Origin: CAMDPA01 sp964574325
GTDB lineage: Bacteria; Pseudomonadota; Alphaproteobacteria; Rhizobiales; Hyphomicrobiaceae
DNA: 64,000 nucleotides
Direction of reading: 5' to 3'
NCBI GenBank assembly: GCA_964574325.1
Contig: CAZNMY010000004.1
Span: forward strand, 58,580-122,579
Below the pieces are notes generated by a model. It did no database searches and was not told where the DNA came from. It saw only the letters and a list, made by a program, of their open reading frames with translations. Position numbers and translations under genes: made by a program. Shown in pieces: positions 50,639 to 60,314 of this stretch. How positions within the stretch are numbered: position 1 is the first letter of the stretch; the number at the start of each line of letters is the position of its first letter.

Positions 50639-52219
50639 ATGACCATAGAATCCGCCGACACCGGCCGCATCATCATGTTCGACACCACGTTGCGCGACGG
50701 CGAGCAATCGCCCGGCGCCACCATGACCTTCGAGGAGAAGCTCGAGGTCGCCGACCTGCTCGACGAGATGGGCGTCGATGTCATCGAGGCCGGCTTCCCG
50801 ATCGCCTCGGATGGCGATTTCGAGGCCGTCTCCGAGATCGCCAAACGCGTCAAGCGGGCGGTCGTCTGCGGCCTCGCCCGTGCCGGCGCCAAGGATATCG
50901 AGCGGTGCGGCGAGGCGGTGCGCCACGCCAGGCGCCCGCGCATCCACACGTTCATCTCCACCTCGCCGATCCATATGAAGTACAAGCTTCAGAAGGAGCC
51001 GGCCGAGGTGCTGGACATGGTCCGCGCCCAGGTCTCGCGCGCCCGCGCCTTCACCGACGATGTCGAATGGTCGGCCGAGGACGCCACCCGCACCGAGCAC
51101 GACTTCCTGTGCCGCTGCGTCGAGACCGCGATCAAGGCCGGCGCCACCACGATCAACATCCCCGATACCGTCGGTTACACCGTTCCGGACGAGTATTACG
51201 CGCTCTTCCGGATGCTGATCGAGCGCGTGCCGAACGCGGACAAGGCGATCTTCTCGACCCACTGCCACGACGACCTCGGCCTCGCCGTCGCCAACTCGCT
51301 GGCCGGTGTTCGCGCCGGTGCGCGCCAGATCGAATGCACCATCAACGGCATCGGCGAGCGGGCGGGCAATGCCGCGCTCGAGGAGATCGTGATGGCGATC
51401 AAGACCCGTGCCGACGTGCTGCCCTACTCGACCGGCATCGACTCGACCACGCTGGTCCGCGCCTCGAAGCTCGTCTCCGCCGCGACCTCGTTCCCGGTCC
51501 AGTACAACAAGGCGATCGTCGGCCGTAACGCCTTCGCGCACGAGAGCGGCATCCACCAGGACGGCATGCTCAAGCACACCCAGACCTACGAGATCATGAC
51601 GCCGGAGTCCGTCGGCGTCGCCAAGACTTCGCTGGTGATGGGCAAGCACTCCGGCCGCAACGCCTTCCGCTCAAAGCTGAAGGACCTCGGCTACGAGTTG
51701 GGCGACAACGCGTTCGAGGATGCTTTCAACCGGTTCAAGGCGCTCGCCGACCGCAAGAAGGTGATCTACGACGAGGACATCGAGGCGCTGGTGGACGAGG
51801 AGATCGCCACCTTCGCAGATCACATCAAGGTGGTCTCGATGATGGTCGTCGCCGGCACCCAGGGTCCGCAGTCCGCGACGATGACGCTGGAAGTCGACGG
51901 CACCGAGAAGACCGTCCAGTCGACGGGCAACGGCCCGGTCGACGCGATCTTCAACGCGATCCAGAAGCTCGTGCCCCACTCGGCGACGCTGGAACTCTAT
52001 CAGGTCCACGCCGTCACCGAAGGCACCGATGCCCAGGCTGAGGTCTCGGTCCGGCTGTCGGAGGATGGCCGCAGCGTAGGTTCCAAGGCCGCCGACCCCG
52101 ATACCCTCGTCGCATCGGCCAAAGCCTATGTCGCGGCTCTGTCCAAGCTGATGATAAAGCGCCAGCGCCAGGTCGTCGCCCAACCCCGCGGCCCCGAGCC
52201 GAAGATCAAGGGCATCTGA
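50639..52219 (+). CDS. leuA: 2-isopropylmalate synthase
   Basis: 526 aa, normal for the long form of LeuA. The HMGL-like catalytic domain (about 10-285) has FDTTLRDGEQSPGATM, STHCHDDLGLAVAN with the metal-binding HxH-type residues, and NGIGERAGNAALEEIVMAI. The C-terminal leucine-binding regulatory domain (about 390-510) is intact, so feedback inhibition is expected. It condenses acetyl-CoA with 2-oxoisovalerate as the first committed step to leucine. AGGAA precedes the ATG. Expression is probably also controlled by the leucine leader upstream. Confidence 0.96.
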   Translation: MTIESADTGRIIMFDTTLRDGEQSPGATMTFEEKLEVADLLDEMGVDVIEAGFPIASDGDFEAVSEIAKRVKRAVVCGLARAGAKDIERCGEAVRHARRPRIHTFISTSPIHMKYKLQKEPAEVLDMVRAQVSRARAFTDDVEWSAEDATRTEHDFLCRCVETAIKAGATTINIPDTVGYTVPDEYYALFRMLIERVPNADKAIFSTHCHDDLGLAVANSLAGVRAGARQIECTINGIGERAGNAALEEIVMAIKTRADVLPYSTGIDSTTLVRASKLVSAATSFPVQYNKAIVGRNAFAHESGIHQDGMLKHTQTYEIMTPESVGVAKTSLVMGKHSGRNAFRSKLKDLGYELGDNAFEDAFNRFKALADRKKVIYDEDIEALVDEEIATFADHIKVVSMMVVAGTQGPQSATMTLEVDGTEKTVQSTGNGPVDAIFNAIQKLVPHSATLELYQVHAVTEGTDAQAEVSVRLSEDGRSVGSKAADPDTLVASAKAYVAALSKLMIKRQRQVVAQPRGPEPKIKGI

Positions 52220-52305
52220 CGCCTCTCGAGGTTGGCTGGACTCGATCCAACTTGGGAAACAGGGTGCGATCAACGTTGACTGCCCGTAAGCTCGGGCTTT
52301 GGTCA

Positions 52306-53430
52306 TCAAGACGATTGCTTGCCCCTGGTGTCGATCTCATCCGGATCGGGTATGACAGTCGCTTCCGGGTCTATTGCCGGAGCGGCCCTCCTAGGTTGGA
52401 TTCTTGGCTCTTCCGCGATCGCGGGCTTCCTTGGTGCCGCAACCTGCGGCTGAAGCGGCCCCGTCCCAGACAAGTCTTGAATGGCGGCCCCCAGCGCATC
52501 GTAATAACCTGGGTATCTTTGCTTCACGTGGTGTGGTTCCAGAAGTCCGCCATCTATCGCGGCCTTGATGAGTTTCAGGTTTTGCTCGAAGCGGCGACCT
52601 TGGCGCTCTAGCTTTGCATCCAACGCTACCTTCAAGCGTTCGCCAGATCCCCCTGGTCTTGCAAGTTCCGCGATGAGCTTATTGTCGTCCGCCATGATCT
52701 CTTCCCACTTCCGGCGGACCTCGTCATCCAAACCCGAAATATTGATGTCTATGACACGGTCGGCGGCCTCGCCCTCCAGCCTTGCATCGAACGACACGGA
52801 CTTTACCGAAAACATCGGATCAAGAATCACCCGACCGGTCTCCAATTGCTGAGCGTAGTTGATGAGACTTTCGCGAAAAATTCCGATTTTGTCGTTCAAT
52901 TTACTCTGCGACGCATACAGGATAAGCGTGCGATGCAGTGGTCCAGACAGATGTTCACGGACATCACTGATGTCAGATGCAACCACCTTCACAGGATCCT
53001 TGACGGCAGCGGTGTAGCTTATGTCGACAATTGAGTAAATGCCGGTATCGGCGAGTTGCACGCGCCGCTCGTCCCTAATCGGTTGATCAGCGACGTTGAC
53101 AAGATAGTAGACTGGTGCCTGACCAAGAAAAAACGACGAGGCAACGCTCTGTCGATCAACAATTAGATAGACAACGAGACCGGCGCTAAGTAGAAGAAAC
53201 CAGAATATTCCGGAAATCCCGAAGGCAAATATTAACAGGCCAGCAAGTATCGCTAGTACGCTAACGAATTGCGGTGTGAGCAATTTGGTCAATGTTTCAT
53301 TAAATTGTTCAGCGCTTCCGTCGACTTTGGTCGCCTTGCCGTTGTGGTATGCGATAGCTACAGTTCCTCGTTCAGGCGAAGGAATGCGGGAGTGCTTTTC
53401 GCTAATGGGATTGAAAGTCCTCTGTGGCAT
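52306..53430 (-). CDS. Membrane protein with a probable SPFH/band-7-like domain, paired with the TIR protein
   Basis: 374 aa from ATG 53430, preceded by AAGGAC that overlaps the TIR-gene stop; the longer frame to 53532 is disfavoured. Two closely spaced hydrophobic segments (about 44-90) form a membrane hairpin. Residues about 100-225 resemble a band-7 domain, with IYSIVDISYTAAVKDPVKVV in the position of the strand and DP turn, followed by an amphipathic helix of the type LSGPLHRTLI. A charged helical part follows (about 230-290), then a Pro-rich tail. The similarity is weak, so the domain call is tentative. Base composition is low compared with leuA. Only four bases separate it from the TIR gene, so the two proteins probably act together, perhaps at the membrane. 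Confidence 0.6.
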   Translation of the reverse strand: MPQRTFNPISEKHSRIPSPERGTVAIAYHNGKATKVDGSAEQFNETLTKLLTPQFVSVLAILAGLLIFAFGISGIFWFLLLSAGLVVYLIVDRQSVASSFFLGQAPVYYLVNVADQPIRDERRVQLADTGIYSIVDISYTAAVKDPVKVVASDISDVREHLSGPLHRTLILYASQSKLNDKIGIFRESLINYAQQLETGRVILDPMFSVKSVSFDARLEGEAADRVIDINISGLDDEVRRKWEEIMADDNKLIAELARPGGSGERLKVALDAKLERQGRRFEQNLKLIKAAIDGGLLEPHHVKQRYPGYYDALGAAIQDLSGTGPLQPQVAAPRKPAIAEEPRIQPRRAAPAIDPEATVIPDPDEIDTRGKQSS

Positions 53431-53434
53431 GTAG

Positions 53435-55252
53435 TTAGTCCTTATTTTGATTGTCGAGAGGCCTGCGTTCACTGGCCGTCGGGAGACCGTGAAGTGGCTC
53501 AAATAGATCCTCAATGCGACCTCGATCGTCATCAGTTGAGGCGCACGTAAGTAATTCGCTCTCGAGAATGCAGAGTATATTCTTTCGATCGGCGCTTCTC
53601 TGATCGAAGCCGCTGGTTGATGTCTCGGCTAAAGCTTCAACGATCCAATCGAGAAGGACCCGTCTGGCGATGTTCCTGATCTTAATCGTCCCGATTTGGA
53701 ACCTTTCGAGTGCAGCTTCGAATACGGCGGCAGTCATGCGCCGTGTATCTTTTGCCGACATTAGCGACTCAAGTGACAACTCGCTAGTTGCGGTGCCAGA
53801 TTTCAATATGGGCAAATCACCGAGAACAAAAAGGACCAGAATTAATGGATAAGGATTGGCTCTTATCCTGTCGTCGGTGGCCTCGGGTGTGTGGGCCTGA
53901 TTGGTGGCCCAAGAAGCAAGTTTTACAATTAATCCGTTTACGTCAAATAAGCTGTTGTCAGCATTGTTGGCGTTTGCGGCGAAAAGGCCTTTCAGCGACT
54001 CTTCCATCGTTCGCAGTAAGTCGCCACGAATGCCTTGTTCGCCGTCTCGGGCCGTTGTTTGGAGCGTTTCGATCGCGAGGCCCGGCATCCGCGATCCTGC
54101 GAAACCGCAAGCCAGCCTTACCGCAACCTTTCGTTCAGCAATTGTGCCCTGCTCGGCCCAACCACTGATGATCTTGCGAGTTGCGTCGTTGGCACCCGCG
54201 TCGAATGCGGCAGCGGCAAGCGCGATGTCGGCGACGTCCTGCCTTCCTTTAGAGTTGGACATAAGCCAAGGTCGTAAGATTTGGTCGAAAACATCGATGA
54301 AATGGTGCTGCGCGAGTGCACCGAGAGCGTAGCCGAGGCGCATTTTTCCTTCGCTTGAAGCCCGGTCTGCAATCGATGAAAGCCATAGCTGCAAATCGGC
54401 CTGTCTCCGGCCGAACTCGAACCAAGTAAAACGTAGGAGCGCTGTGCCTCGCTCCCGATCGACAAAACGAACGATGCTCTGCCCAACATTATGTACGGGA
54501 TGCTTGGAATCGACTACCTCGCACTCCATCATTGTAAGCAGCGTTCGGGTCCTTTGCGGAAAGTCCGCTTCGAGCGGAGGATCTTTTTCGTTACATTCGC
54601 TAGCGGACAGCCGAGTGATCAACTCGTGCGCGAGGGCCTCGACCTCGGCCACAGGGCCATGTTCGAAAATGGCAACTGCAATTGCCATCGCATAGAGATG
54701 AATCTGCCCTCGCCGTCCGAAACGATTTTCCAGTGTGGAGTACCAATTGTCGATTCGTTGCGCGGCGTCCGGGCTTGTGGTGACCGAGAATGTCGAGTTC
54801 GCGTTTTTCGTAGTTCCGCCACGCAGAGCGATAACTTTTTCGAATGCCGGAGTTCCCAGAATTTTGTCAAGATCTTCGAAGTAGTAGCACTGTAGTCGCT
54901 CGATCATTCCTCGGTATGCATATGAAGTGCGGTCGTTGCCGACGACGAATGGAATGAGTTTGTTTGCGGCTCTGGCCATTTCCAATTCAACGAAAATGTA
55001 GTCTCGGGCGCTTTTGTTTGCATTTGGGGAGATGATCGCAATGACATGCCGAGATTGTTGAAGGCGGAGCGGTATTTCGTCGGGCCAGCTTCCTGCCACA
55101 AGGTCTGAACTCCACCAGACCTTCAATGCACGGGACCGCAGCTCGTCAACGACTGGTTGCAGTGCATCCCTGTCCTGTCCGGAAAAGCATAGAAAAACAT
55201 CCGGCCTGTCATCTGCGCCGTTTGACTGAAATCGCGAAGCGTCAACATTCAT
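53435..55252 (-). CDS. TIR-domain protein with a large uncharacterised helical C-terminus
   Basis: 605 aa from ATG 55252, with AGGGGA five bases upstream. Residues 17-150 form a TIR domain: PDVFLCFSGQDRDAL, KVWWSSDLVAGSWPDEI, HVIAIISPNANKS, then DYIFVELEMARA, in which E89 fits the catalytic glutamate of NAD-cleaving TIRs. The remaining 450 residues are mostly helical, partly like HEAT/ARM-type repeats (about 330-440, ISGWAEQGTIAERKVAVRLA), and match no domain I know. Bacterial TIR proteins are often NADase effectors of anti-phage systems. It is first in a two-gene minus-strand unit with the membrane protein, in DNA much richer in AT than its neighbours, suggesting transfer. Confidence 0.8.
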   Translation of the reverse strand: MNVDASRFQSNGADDRPDVFLCFSGQDRDALQPVVDELRSRALKVWWSSDLVAGSWPDEIPLRLQQSRHVIAIISPNANKSARDYIFVELEMARAANKLIPFVVGNDRTSYAYRGMIERLQCYYFEDLDKILGTPAFEKVIALRGGTTKNANSTFSVTTSPDAAQRIDNWYSTLENRFGRRGQIHLYAMAIAVAIFEHGPVAEVEALAHELITRLSASECNEKDPPLEADFPQRTRTLLTMMECEVVDSKHPVHNVGQSIVRFVDRERGTALLRFTWFEFGRRQADLQLWLSSIADRASSEGKMRLGYALGALAQHHFIDVFDQILRPWLMSNSKGRQDVADIALAAAAFDAGANDATRKIISGWAEQGTIAERKVAVRLACGFAGSRMPGLAIETLQTTARDGEQGIRGDLLRTMEESLKGLFAANANNADNSLFDVNGLIVKLASWATNQAHTPEATDDRIRANPYPLILVLFVLGDLPILKSGTATSELSLESLMSAKDTRRMTAAVFEAALERFQIGTIKIRNIARRVLLDWIVEALAETSTSGFDQRSADRKNILCILESELLTCASTDDDRGRIEDLFEPLHGLPTASERRPLDNQNKD

Positions 55253-55794
55253 AGTATCCCCTGCAACGCAAACAAATAGGTTTAGGCTACGCAGCCAATC
55301 CAATCGCGTGCACGAAGGTGGCATATGCTTCAGGGTCGTGCAATATCGGCCTGAGAACAGACAATGCTTCCGCGCCTGGGCAGTAGGCAGATCGTCGGAT
55401 AGCGTTGCGCGTGCAACACACCCTTTGCTCGGGTTCGCGCTCGACCCAAGTCGTTGTAACGGCTGCTCGGCTGCGTATGCTACACGGGCAATGGCCGGCC
55501 CGATGGACCGGCCGAAGTTGCTGCGGCGGGGTAAGGAGGCCACCTGCCGGCCGCTGCAACGGAAGGTTTAGGGGTAAGTAGGCAGTACTCTGAATTGGCG
55601 CATGCTTTGCAATGCCTCGGTTCTGAAAATGTCATCGGATCCCCGCGAGGGCCTTGACGCCGATTGGTTTCGAGGCCGCTTGGGTCACGTTTGTGCCGGA
55701 CTGGCACGCCAGGAGAGTGCCACGTGATGCGCGTGGCACATCCGATCGTGCCTTCGCGTAACAAACCGAAACAGTGCCAAAGGCCTCTGATCGA
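55253..55794. other. Intergenic region between the TIR island and mreB
   Basis: No gene recognised in 542 bases. It should hold the promoters of the TIR operon (leftward) and the mre operon (rightward). A perfect hairpin, GTGCCACG-loop-CGTGGCAC, lies at 55717-55739, just upstream of mreB. Base composition returns to the high-GC background near 55450, which sets the right edge of the island. Confidence 0.5.
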
Positions 55795-56832
55795 ATGCGA
55801 CTGAGTGTAACCAGCGTCTTCTCCGACGACATCTCGATCGATCTGGGCACGGCCAACACGCTGGTCCATGTCGCCGGCAAGGGCATCGTGATCGACGAGC
55901 CGTCGGTCGTCGCCATCCGCTCCCGCAACGGTACGCGCGAGGTCCTCGCGGTGGGCGCGAAAGCCAAGGCCATGCTCGGCCGCACGCCCGAAAGCATGGA
56001 GACCATTCGCCCCTTGAAGGACGGCGTCATCGCCGATTTCATCGCCACCGAGCAGATGCTGCGACACTTCATCGGCCGCACCCGCCGCGCCTTCGATTTC
56101 CGCCGCCCCCGCATCGCCATCTGCGTCCCCGCCGGCGCCACCCCGGTCGAACGCCGCGCCGTTTACGAGACCGCCCTTTCTGCCGGCGCCCGCAAGGTCT
56201 ACCTGATCGAGGAGCCTGTGGCCGCAGCCCTCGGCGCCGGCCTTCCCGTCGACGATCCCGCAGGTTCCATGGTCGTCGACATCGGCGGCGGCACATCGGA
56301 TATCGCGGTGCTGTCGCTCGGCGGCGTCGTACTCGCACGCTCGCTGCGCTGCGCCGGCAACGCCATGGACGAGGCCATCGTCCGCTATGTCCGCCGCACG
56401 CATCAGTTGCTGATCGGCGAAAGCAACGCCGAACGCATCAAGATCGAGGCCGGCACCGCGCTGTATCAACCAAATGGCCGCAACGCCGAGATCCACATTC
56501 GTGGCCGCGATCTCCGCCTCGGCCGCCCGAAGAGCATCGTGCTTGGTCCGCAGGATATCGCCGAAGCGCTCGAGCCGCCGGTCGAGGAACTGGCCGAGTT
56601 CATCATGCGCTCGCTGGAAGACTTGCCGCCCGAGGTCTCGACCGACGTCTGCGAGCGCGGCATCTATCTGAGCGGCGGCGGCGCTCTGCTGCACAACCTG
56701 GATACGGAGTTGGAAAGGCGCGTCGGCGTCCCCTTCGTCGTGCCTGAGATGCCGACGCATTGCGTCATCAAGGGCACCGTTGCGATACTTCAGAACTTCG
56801 CCGAGCGCGAGCATCTGATCATCAAGCCCTGA
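55795..56832 (+). CDS. mreB: Rod shape-determining protein MreB
   Basis: 345 aa, the standard MreB length, from ATG 55795; a GTG seven codons upstream is an alternative. The actin-fold nucleotide motifs are clear: DLGTANTLV (phosphate 1), VVDIGGGTSDIAV (phosphate 2) and LSGGGALL (adenosine). MreB polymers under the inner membrane direct the elongation machinery. It heads an operon with mreC, mreD, mrdA and rodA. Confidence 0.96.
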   Translation: MRLSVTSVFSDDISIDLGTANTLVHVAGKGIVIDEPSVVAIRSRNGTREVLAVGAKAKAMLGRTPESMETIRPLKDGVIADFIATEQMLRHFIGRTRRAFDFRRPRIAICVPAGATPVERRAVYETALSAGARKVYLIEEPVAAALGAGLPVDDPAGSMVVDIGGGTSDIAVLSLGGVVLARSLRCAGNAMDEAIVRYVRRTHQLLIGESNAERIKIEAGTALYQPNGRNAEIHIRGRDLRLGRPKSIVLGPQDIAEALEPPVEELAEFIMRSLEDLPPEVSTDVCERGIYLSGGGALLHNLDTELERRVGVPFVVPEMPTHCVIKGTVAILQNFAEREHLIIKP

Positions 56833-56896
56833 GGAGTTCCGCGGTGTATCAGTATCCTCGTGGCCCACTCGCGACATCGGAGATCATTCAGCACCC

Positions 56897-57823
56897 ATGA
56901 GCCTGCTCTCCAAGGACCGGTTCATGCGCGGCAGCTATGTGCCGCGACCGCGGGGCGCGTTCACGCTTCGCCTGCCCGTGCTCTTCTTCCTGTCATTCGC
57001 CCTCATCGCCCTGAGCCGTCTCGACCATCCCGCGATCAAGGATCTGCGCGCGCAAGCCGAAGCCTGGATCGCCCCGGCGCTGAGCGCGGCAATGCTGCCG
57101 CTGGAGCCGGCCCGCCGTCTCGTGCGCCAGGTCCAGTCGAGCTATGACGGCTTCGCCGAGCTGGAGCGCGTCAAGTCCGAGAACCAGCGATTGAAGCAAT
57201 GGGAAAGCCGCGCCCGCGATCTCCAACGCAAGATGGAGGAACTCGCCGTGCTCACCAAAGCCCTCGATCAGCAACGCATCGACTATCGCACGGTGCGCGT
57301 GATCGCGACCTCGAACGGCGGCTTCCTGCATTCCGCCCTTCTCGAAGCCGGAACCGAGCACGGCATCATGGTCGGCCAGCCCGTGATCAATGCGGGCGGC
57401 GTGCTTGGCCGCATCGTGGAAGCCGGCCGCAAGACGTCGCGCCTGCTGCTGCTCACCGACATCAACAGCCGCATTCCCGTGATGGTCGGCGCCAACCAGT
57501 ATCGCGCGATTCTCGCAGGCGACAACGGTCCTCGCCCGCGCCTCACGATGCTGCCCCCCGACATCTCGATCGATCAGGGCGAGGAGATCGTGACCGCGGG
57601 TATCGGCGGCATGTTCCCGCGCGGCATGCACGTCGGCGTTACGTCCTTCACCCAGGGCGGTCCGCGCGCGGAGCTGGATGCCTCGCTCGGCGACCTCGAA
57701 TACGTGAGCGTGCTCATGTACGACAACCCGGGCCTCGCGCTGACGAAGGAGCTGCGGCTGCCGGCCGATCCCAACCAGCCCCCGCGCAACCGGGTGGTCG
57801 GCGAACAGAGGTCGCGCCAATGA
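56897..57823 (+). CDS. mreC: Rod shape-determining protein MreC
   Basis: 308 aa. One N-terminal membrane helix (about 24-40) precedes a coiled-coil (about 70-115, with a run of Glu, Arg and Leu) and the beta-barrel MreC core, including VIATSNGGFLHSALLEAG and VGQPVINAGGVLGRIVEAG. MreC links MreB to the periplasmic PBP2-RodA complex. It starts 64 bases after mreB, and its stop overlaps the mreD start. Confidence 0.95.
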   Translation: MSLLSKDRFMRGSYVPRPRGAFTLRLPVLFFLSFALIALSRLDHPAIKDLRAQAEAWIAPALSAAMLPLEPARRLVRQVQSSYDGFAELERVKSENQRLKQWESRARDLQRKMEELAVLTKALDQQRIDYRTVRVIATSNGGFLHSALLEAGTEHGIMVGQPVINAGGVLGRIVEAGRKTSRLLLLTDINSRIPVMVGANQYRAILAGDNGPRPRLTMLPPDISIDQGEEIVTAGIGGMFPRGMHVGVTSFTQGGPRAELDASLGDLEYVSVLMYDNPGLALTKELRLPADPNQPPRNRVVGEQRSRQ

Positions 57824-58329
57824 ACCCCGGCATCCGCCTGCTGCCCTTTTTTCTGATCGTCCTGGCAACGCTGATCTGCGCGTTGCCGTGGGGACCGCCG
57901 CCGGAATTCCGCCTCGTGCTTCCACTGATGCCGTACGTGGTGATCCATCGCTGCGTCGAGCGCTGGGGCCAAGCGACACCAGACTGGCTCGTTTTCCTGG
58001 CGGGCTTTGCAACCGATGTCGCGGGGCAAGGACCGCTCGGTTACTGGGCACTGATCTATCTGTGCGGCTACACCATGATCCGTTCGGTCACGGCCGATCG
58101 TACGCATGGCTTCATGTCGAGCACCTTCCTGTTCCTCGTCACCATCGTCACTCTGGCGATGATGCAGTGGTCGGTGGCGTCGATCTATTACCTGCGGTCG
58201 ACGGACATTCAGCCGCTGGTTCTCGCGGTTGCCATCGCAGCCGGCGCCTATCTCGTGATGCTCCTGCTCGTGCCCGGCGAATCGACCGAGCCCGTTCGCG
58301 TCAACAGCCGCCTCGAGCGGGGGCTGTGA
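57820..58329 (+). CDS. mreD: Rod shape-determining protein MreD
   Basis: 169 aa with five or so hydrophobic segments and almost no soluble part. The start is within the mreC stop (ATGA) and the stop shares a base with the mrdA start (TGATG), so it is translationally coupled at both ends. MreD sequences diverge fast; the identification rests on position, size, the WALIYLCGYTMIRS region and the membrane profile. It forms part of the elongasome. Confidence 0.9.
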   Translation: MNPGIRLLPFFLIVLATLICALPWGPPPEFRLVLPLMPYVVIHRCVERWGQATPDWLVFLAGFATDVAGQGPLGYWALIYLCGYTMIRSVTADRTHGFMSSTFLFLVTIVTLAMMQWSVASIYYLRSTDIQPLVLAVAIAAGAYLVMLLLVPGESTEPVRVNSRLERGL

Positions 58330-60314
58330 TGAGCGACGCGCGGAAGCCGGATTCGATCCGCGAAGCCGACGACCGCCGGGTTTTCTCGCGCCGCGCTGTG
58401 CTGCTCGGGCTCGGCCAGGCGCTCGGCTTCGGCGCGCTGGGCGCGAGGCTGTATCAGATCCAGGTTCTCGACGCCGGCCGCTACTCGCTGCTCGCCGACG
58501 ACAATCGCTTCAATGCCATTCCGTTGGCCCCGACGCGGGGGCGTATCCTCGATCGCTTCGGCGTCGCTTTGGCGACCAACGAAGAATCTCTGCGCGTCTC
58601 GATCGTGCCTGCGCTCGCCGGGAACTTGGACCTGGCGCTCGATCGCCTGTCGCAGATCGTACCCGTTCCGGCCGACGAGCGCATTCGCATCGTCACCCGC
58701 GCGAAACGTCAGCCGGCCAACCTGCCGATCCTGGTTGCGAGCGACCTCGATTGGGATCAGGTCGCTACCATCAACCTGATGGCGCCCGAGCTGCCGGGCA
58801 TCGAAACCGAGACCTTCAGCCGGCGAATCTACCATCACGCCAGGATCGTCGGACATGTCATCGGCCATGTCGGCGCGGTCGAGCGCTTCGCGATGGGCGA
58901 TGATCCCGCTTTGCGCATTCCCGGCGTCCGCATCGGCCGCGCCGGCGTCGAGCGCGGAATGGAGCGCACGTTGCACGGGCAGAGCGGCATCGTCCGCCGC
59001 GAAGTCGACGCGCGCGGCCGCATCGTTCGCAACATCGCCCGCTCCGAGCCTCAACCGGGCACCGACGTCGCGACGACCATCGATGTCGACCTCCAGAGCT
59101 GGCTCGTCGAGCGGCTGGCGCGCGAGCGTCGCTCCGCCGCTGTGGCGATTGATGTGATCGGCGGCGAGGTCGTCGCGATGGCGTCGTCGCCGGGCTACGA
59201 CCCCGCACTCAATACGCCGCAACCACCACCGCCCCCTCCCGAACCGCAGCGCGGCCGCCGCCGCAACCGCTCGCTGCGCACGGGGCAGCGGATCGTGGCC
59301 GCGAAGCCGGACGCGCTCTTCAATCGCGCCACGTCGGGTCTCTATCCGCCGGGCTCGACGTTCAAGATCGTCACGGCGCTGGCGGCCCTCGAGGCCGGCG
59401 TCATCGACCTGCGTGAACGTATCGATTGCCAAGGCAGCTTCGCGCTCGCCGACAAAACCTATCGCTGTTGGAACCGCGGCGGCCACGGTCGCTGCGACTT
59501 GCACCGCGCCATGCGCGAAAGCTGCGACATCTATTTCTACGAGGTCGCCCGCCGCATGGGTATCGATGCCCTCGCCGCGATGGGTCGCCGCCTCGGTCTG
59601 GGGCAGACTTTCGACGCCGGCATTGCTCCGTTGTCCGCCGGTGTGATTCCGACGCCGACATGGAAGCGCGGCAAGATCGGCCGGCCTTGGCTCGGGGGTG
59701 AAACGGTTATCGCCGGAATCGGCCAGGGCTACGTGCTGACATCCCCGCTGCAGCTCGCAGTGATGACCGCGCGCGCAGCCACCGGCAACGCGGTGATCCC
59801 GACGCTGGTCCGCCCCGAACAGGGCCGTCCGGGTGGTGGATTCGCGCGTCTCGGCGTCGATGACCGCCACCTCAAGGCCGTCCAGCGGGCATTGCGCGCC
59901 GTCGTCAACGAGGCCGGAGGCACCGGCGCACGCGCCAGCATTTCCGATCTGGGCTTCGAGGTCGCAGGCAAGACCGGAACATCGCAGGTCTCGCGGCGCT
60001 CCGCGAACCGATATCATACGAGCCTTCGCTGGGAGGAGCGCGACCACGCGCTGTTCGTCGGCTATTTCCCGGCGAACGCTCCACGTTATGCCGTGGCGGT
60101 GGTCATCGAGCACGGCGGCGGCGGCGGCACGGTGGCGGCGCCGCTGGCGCGCGAGTTGATGGCCGAGCTGGTGCAGCGCGACCCGATGCGCAAGCCGGCC
60201 ATATCCATCTCGCCGCCGAAGTCGGGCACAGGCGCCCGCGAAGCCTCGGGCGAAGGTTTCGGCGAGCCGGCTGTCGGCGGGTCGGGCAGCGCCGGGAGAG
60301 GACGCAAGGCATGA
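58329..60314 (+). CDS. mrdA: Penicillin-binding protein 2 (peptidoglycan transpeptidase)
   Basis: 661 aa, class B PBP. One N-terminal membrane helix (about 24-42) precedes a dimerisation domain containing RGRILDRFGVALATN. The transpeptidase domain has S343 in STFK, S398-C399-D400 as the second motif and K548-T-G-T as the third. A proline- and arginine-rich insert near residue 300 (after NTPQPPPPPP) is unusual but lies outside the active site. It crosslinks septum-independent peptidoglycan during elongation together with RodA, encoded next with an ATGA overlap. Confidence 0.95.
   Translation: MSDARKPDSIREADDRRVFSRRAVLLGLGQALGFGALGARLYQIQVLDAGRYSLLADDNRFNAIPLAPTRGRILDRFGVALATNEESLRVSIVPALAGNLDLALDRLSQIVPVPADERIRIVTRAKRQPANLPILVASDLDWDQVATINLMAPELPGIETETFSRRIYHHARIVGHVIGHVGAVERFAMGDDPALRIPGVRIGRAGVERGMERTLHGQSGIVRREVDARGRIVRNIARSEPQPGTDVATTIDVDLQSWLVERLARERRSAAVAIDVIGGEVVAMASSPGYDPALNTPQPPPPPPEPQRGRRRNRSLRTGQRIVAAKPDALFNRATSGLYPPGSTFKIVTALAALEAGVIDLRERIDCQGSFALADKTYRCWNRGGHGRCDLHRAMRESCDIYFYEVARRMGIDALAAMGRRLGLGQTFDAGIAPLSAGVIPTPTWKRGKIGRPWLGGETVIAGIGQGYVLTSPLQLAVMTARAATGNAVIPTLVRPEQGRPGGGFARLGVDDRHLKAVQRALRAVVNEAGGTGARASISDLGFEVAGKTGTSQVSRRSANRYHTSLRWEERDHALFVGYFPANAPRYAVAVVIEHGGGGGTVAAPLARELMAELVQRDPMRKPAISISPPKSGTGAREASGEGFGEPAVGGSGSAGRGRKA

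Noticed and set aside
50344..50985. 213-aa minus-strand frame across the leuA leader and start
   Set aside because: It runs antisense to the leader peptide and the leuA catalytic domain, and its residues match no protein I know.
58329..60314. PBP2 lacking a normal SxN motif
   Set aside because: The second motif is S-C-D, and SxD is usual in PBP2 proteins (E. coli has SAD), so the active site looks complete.
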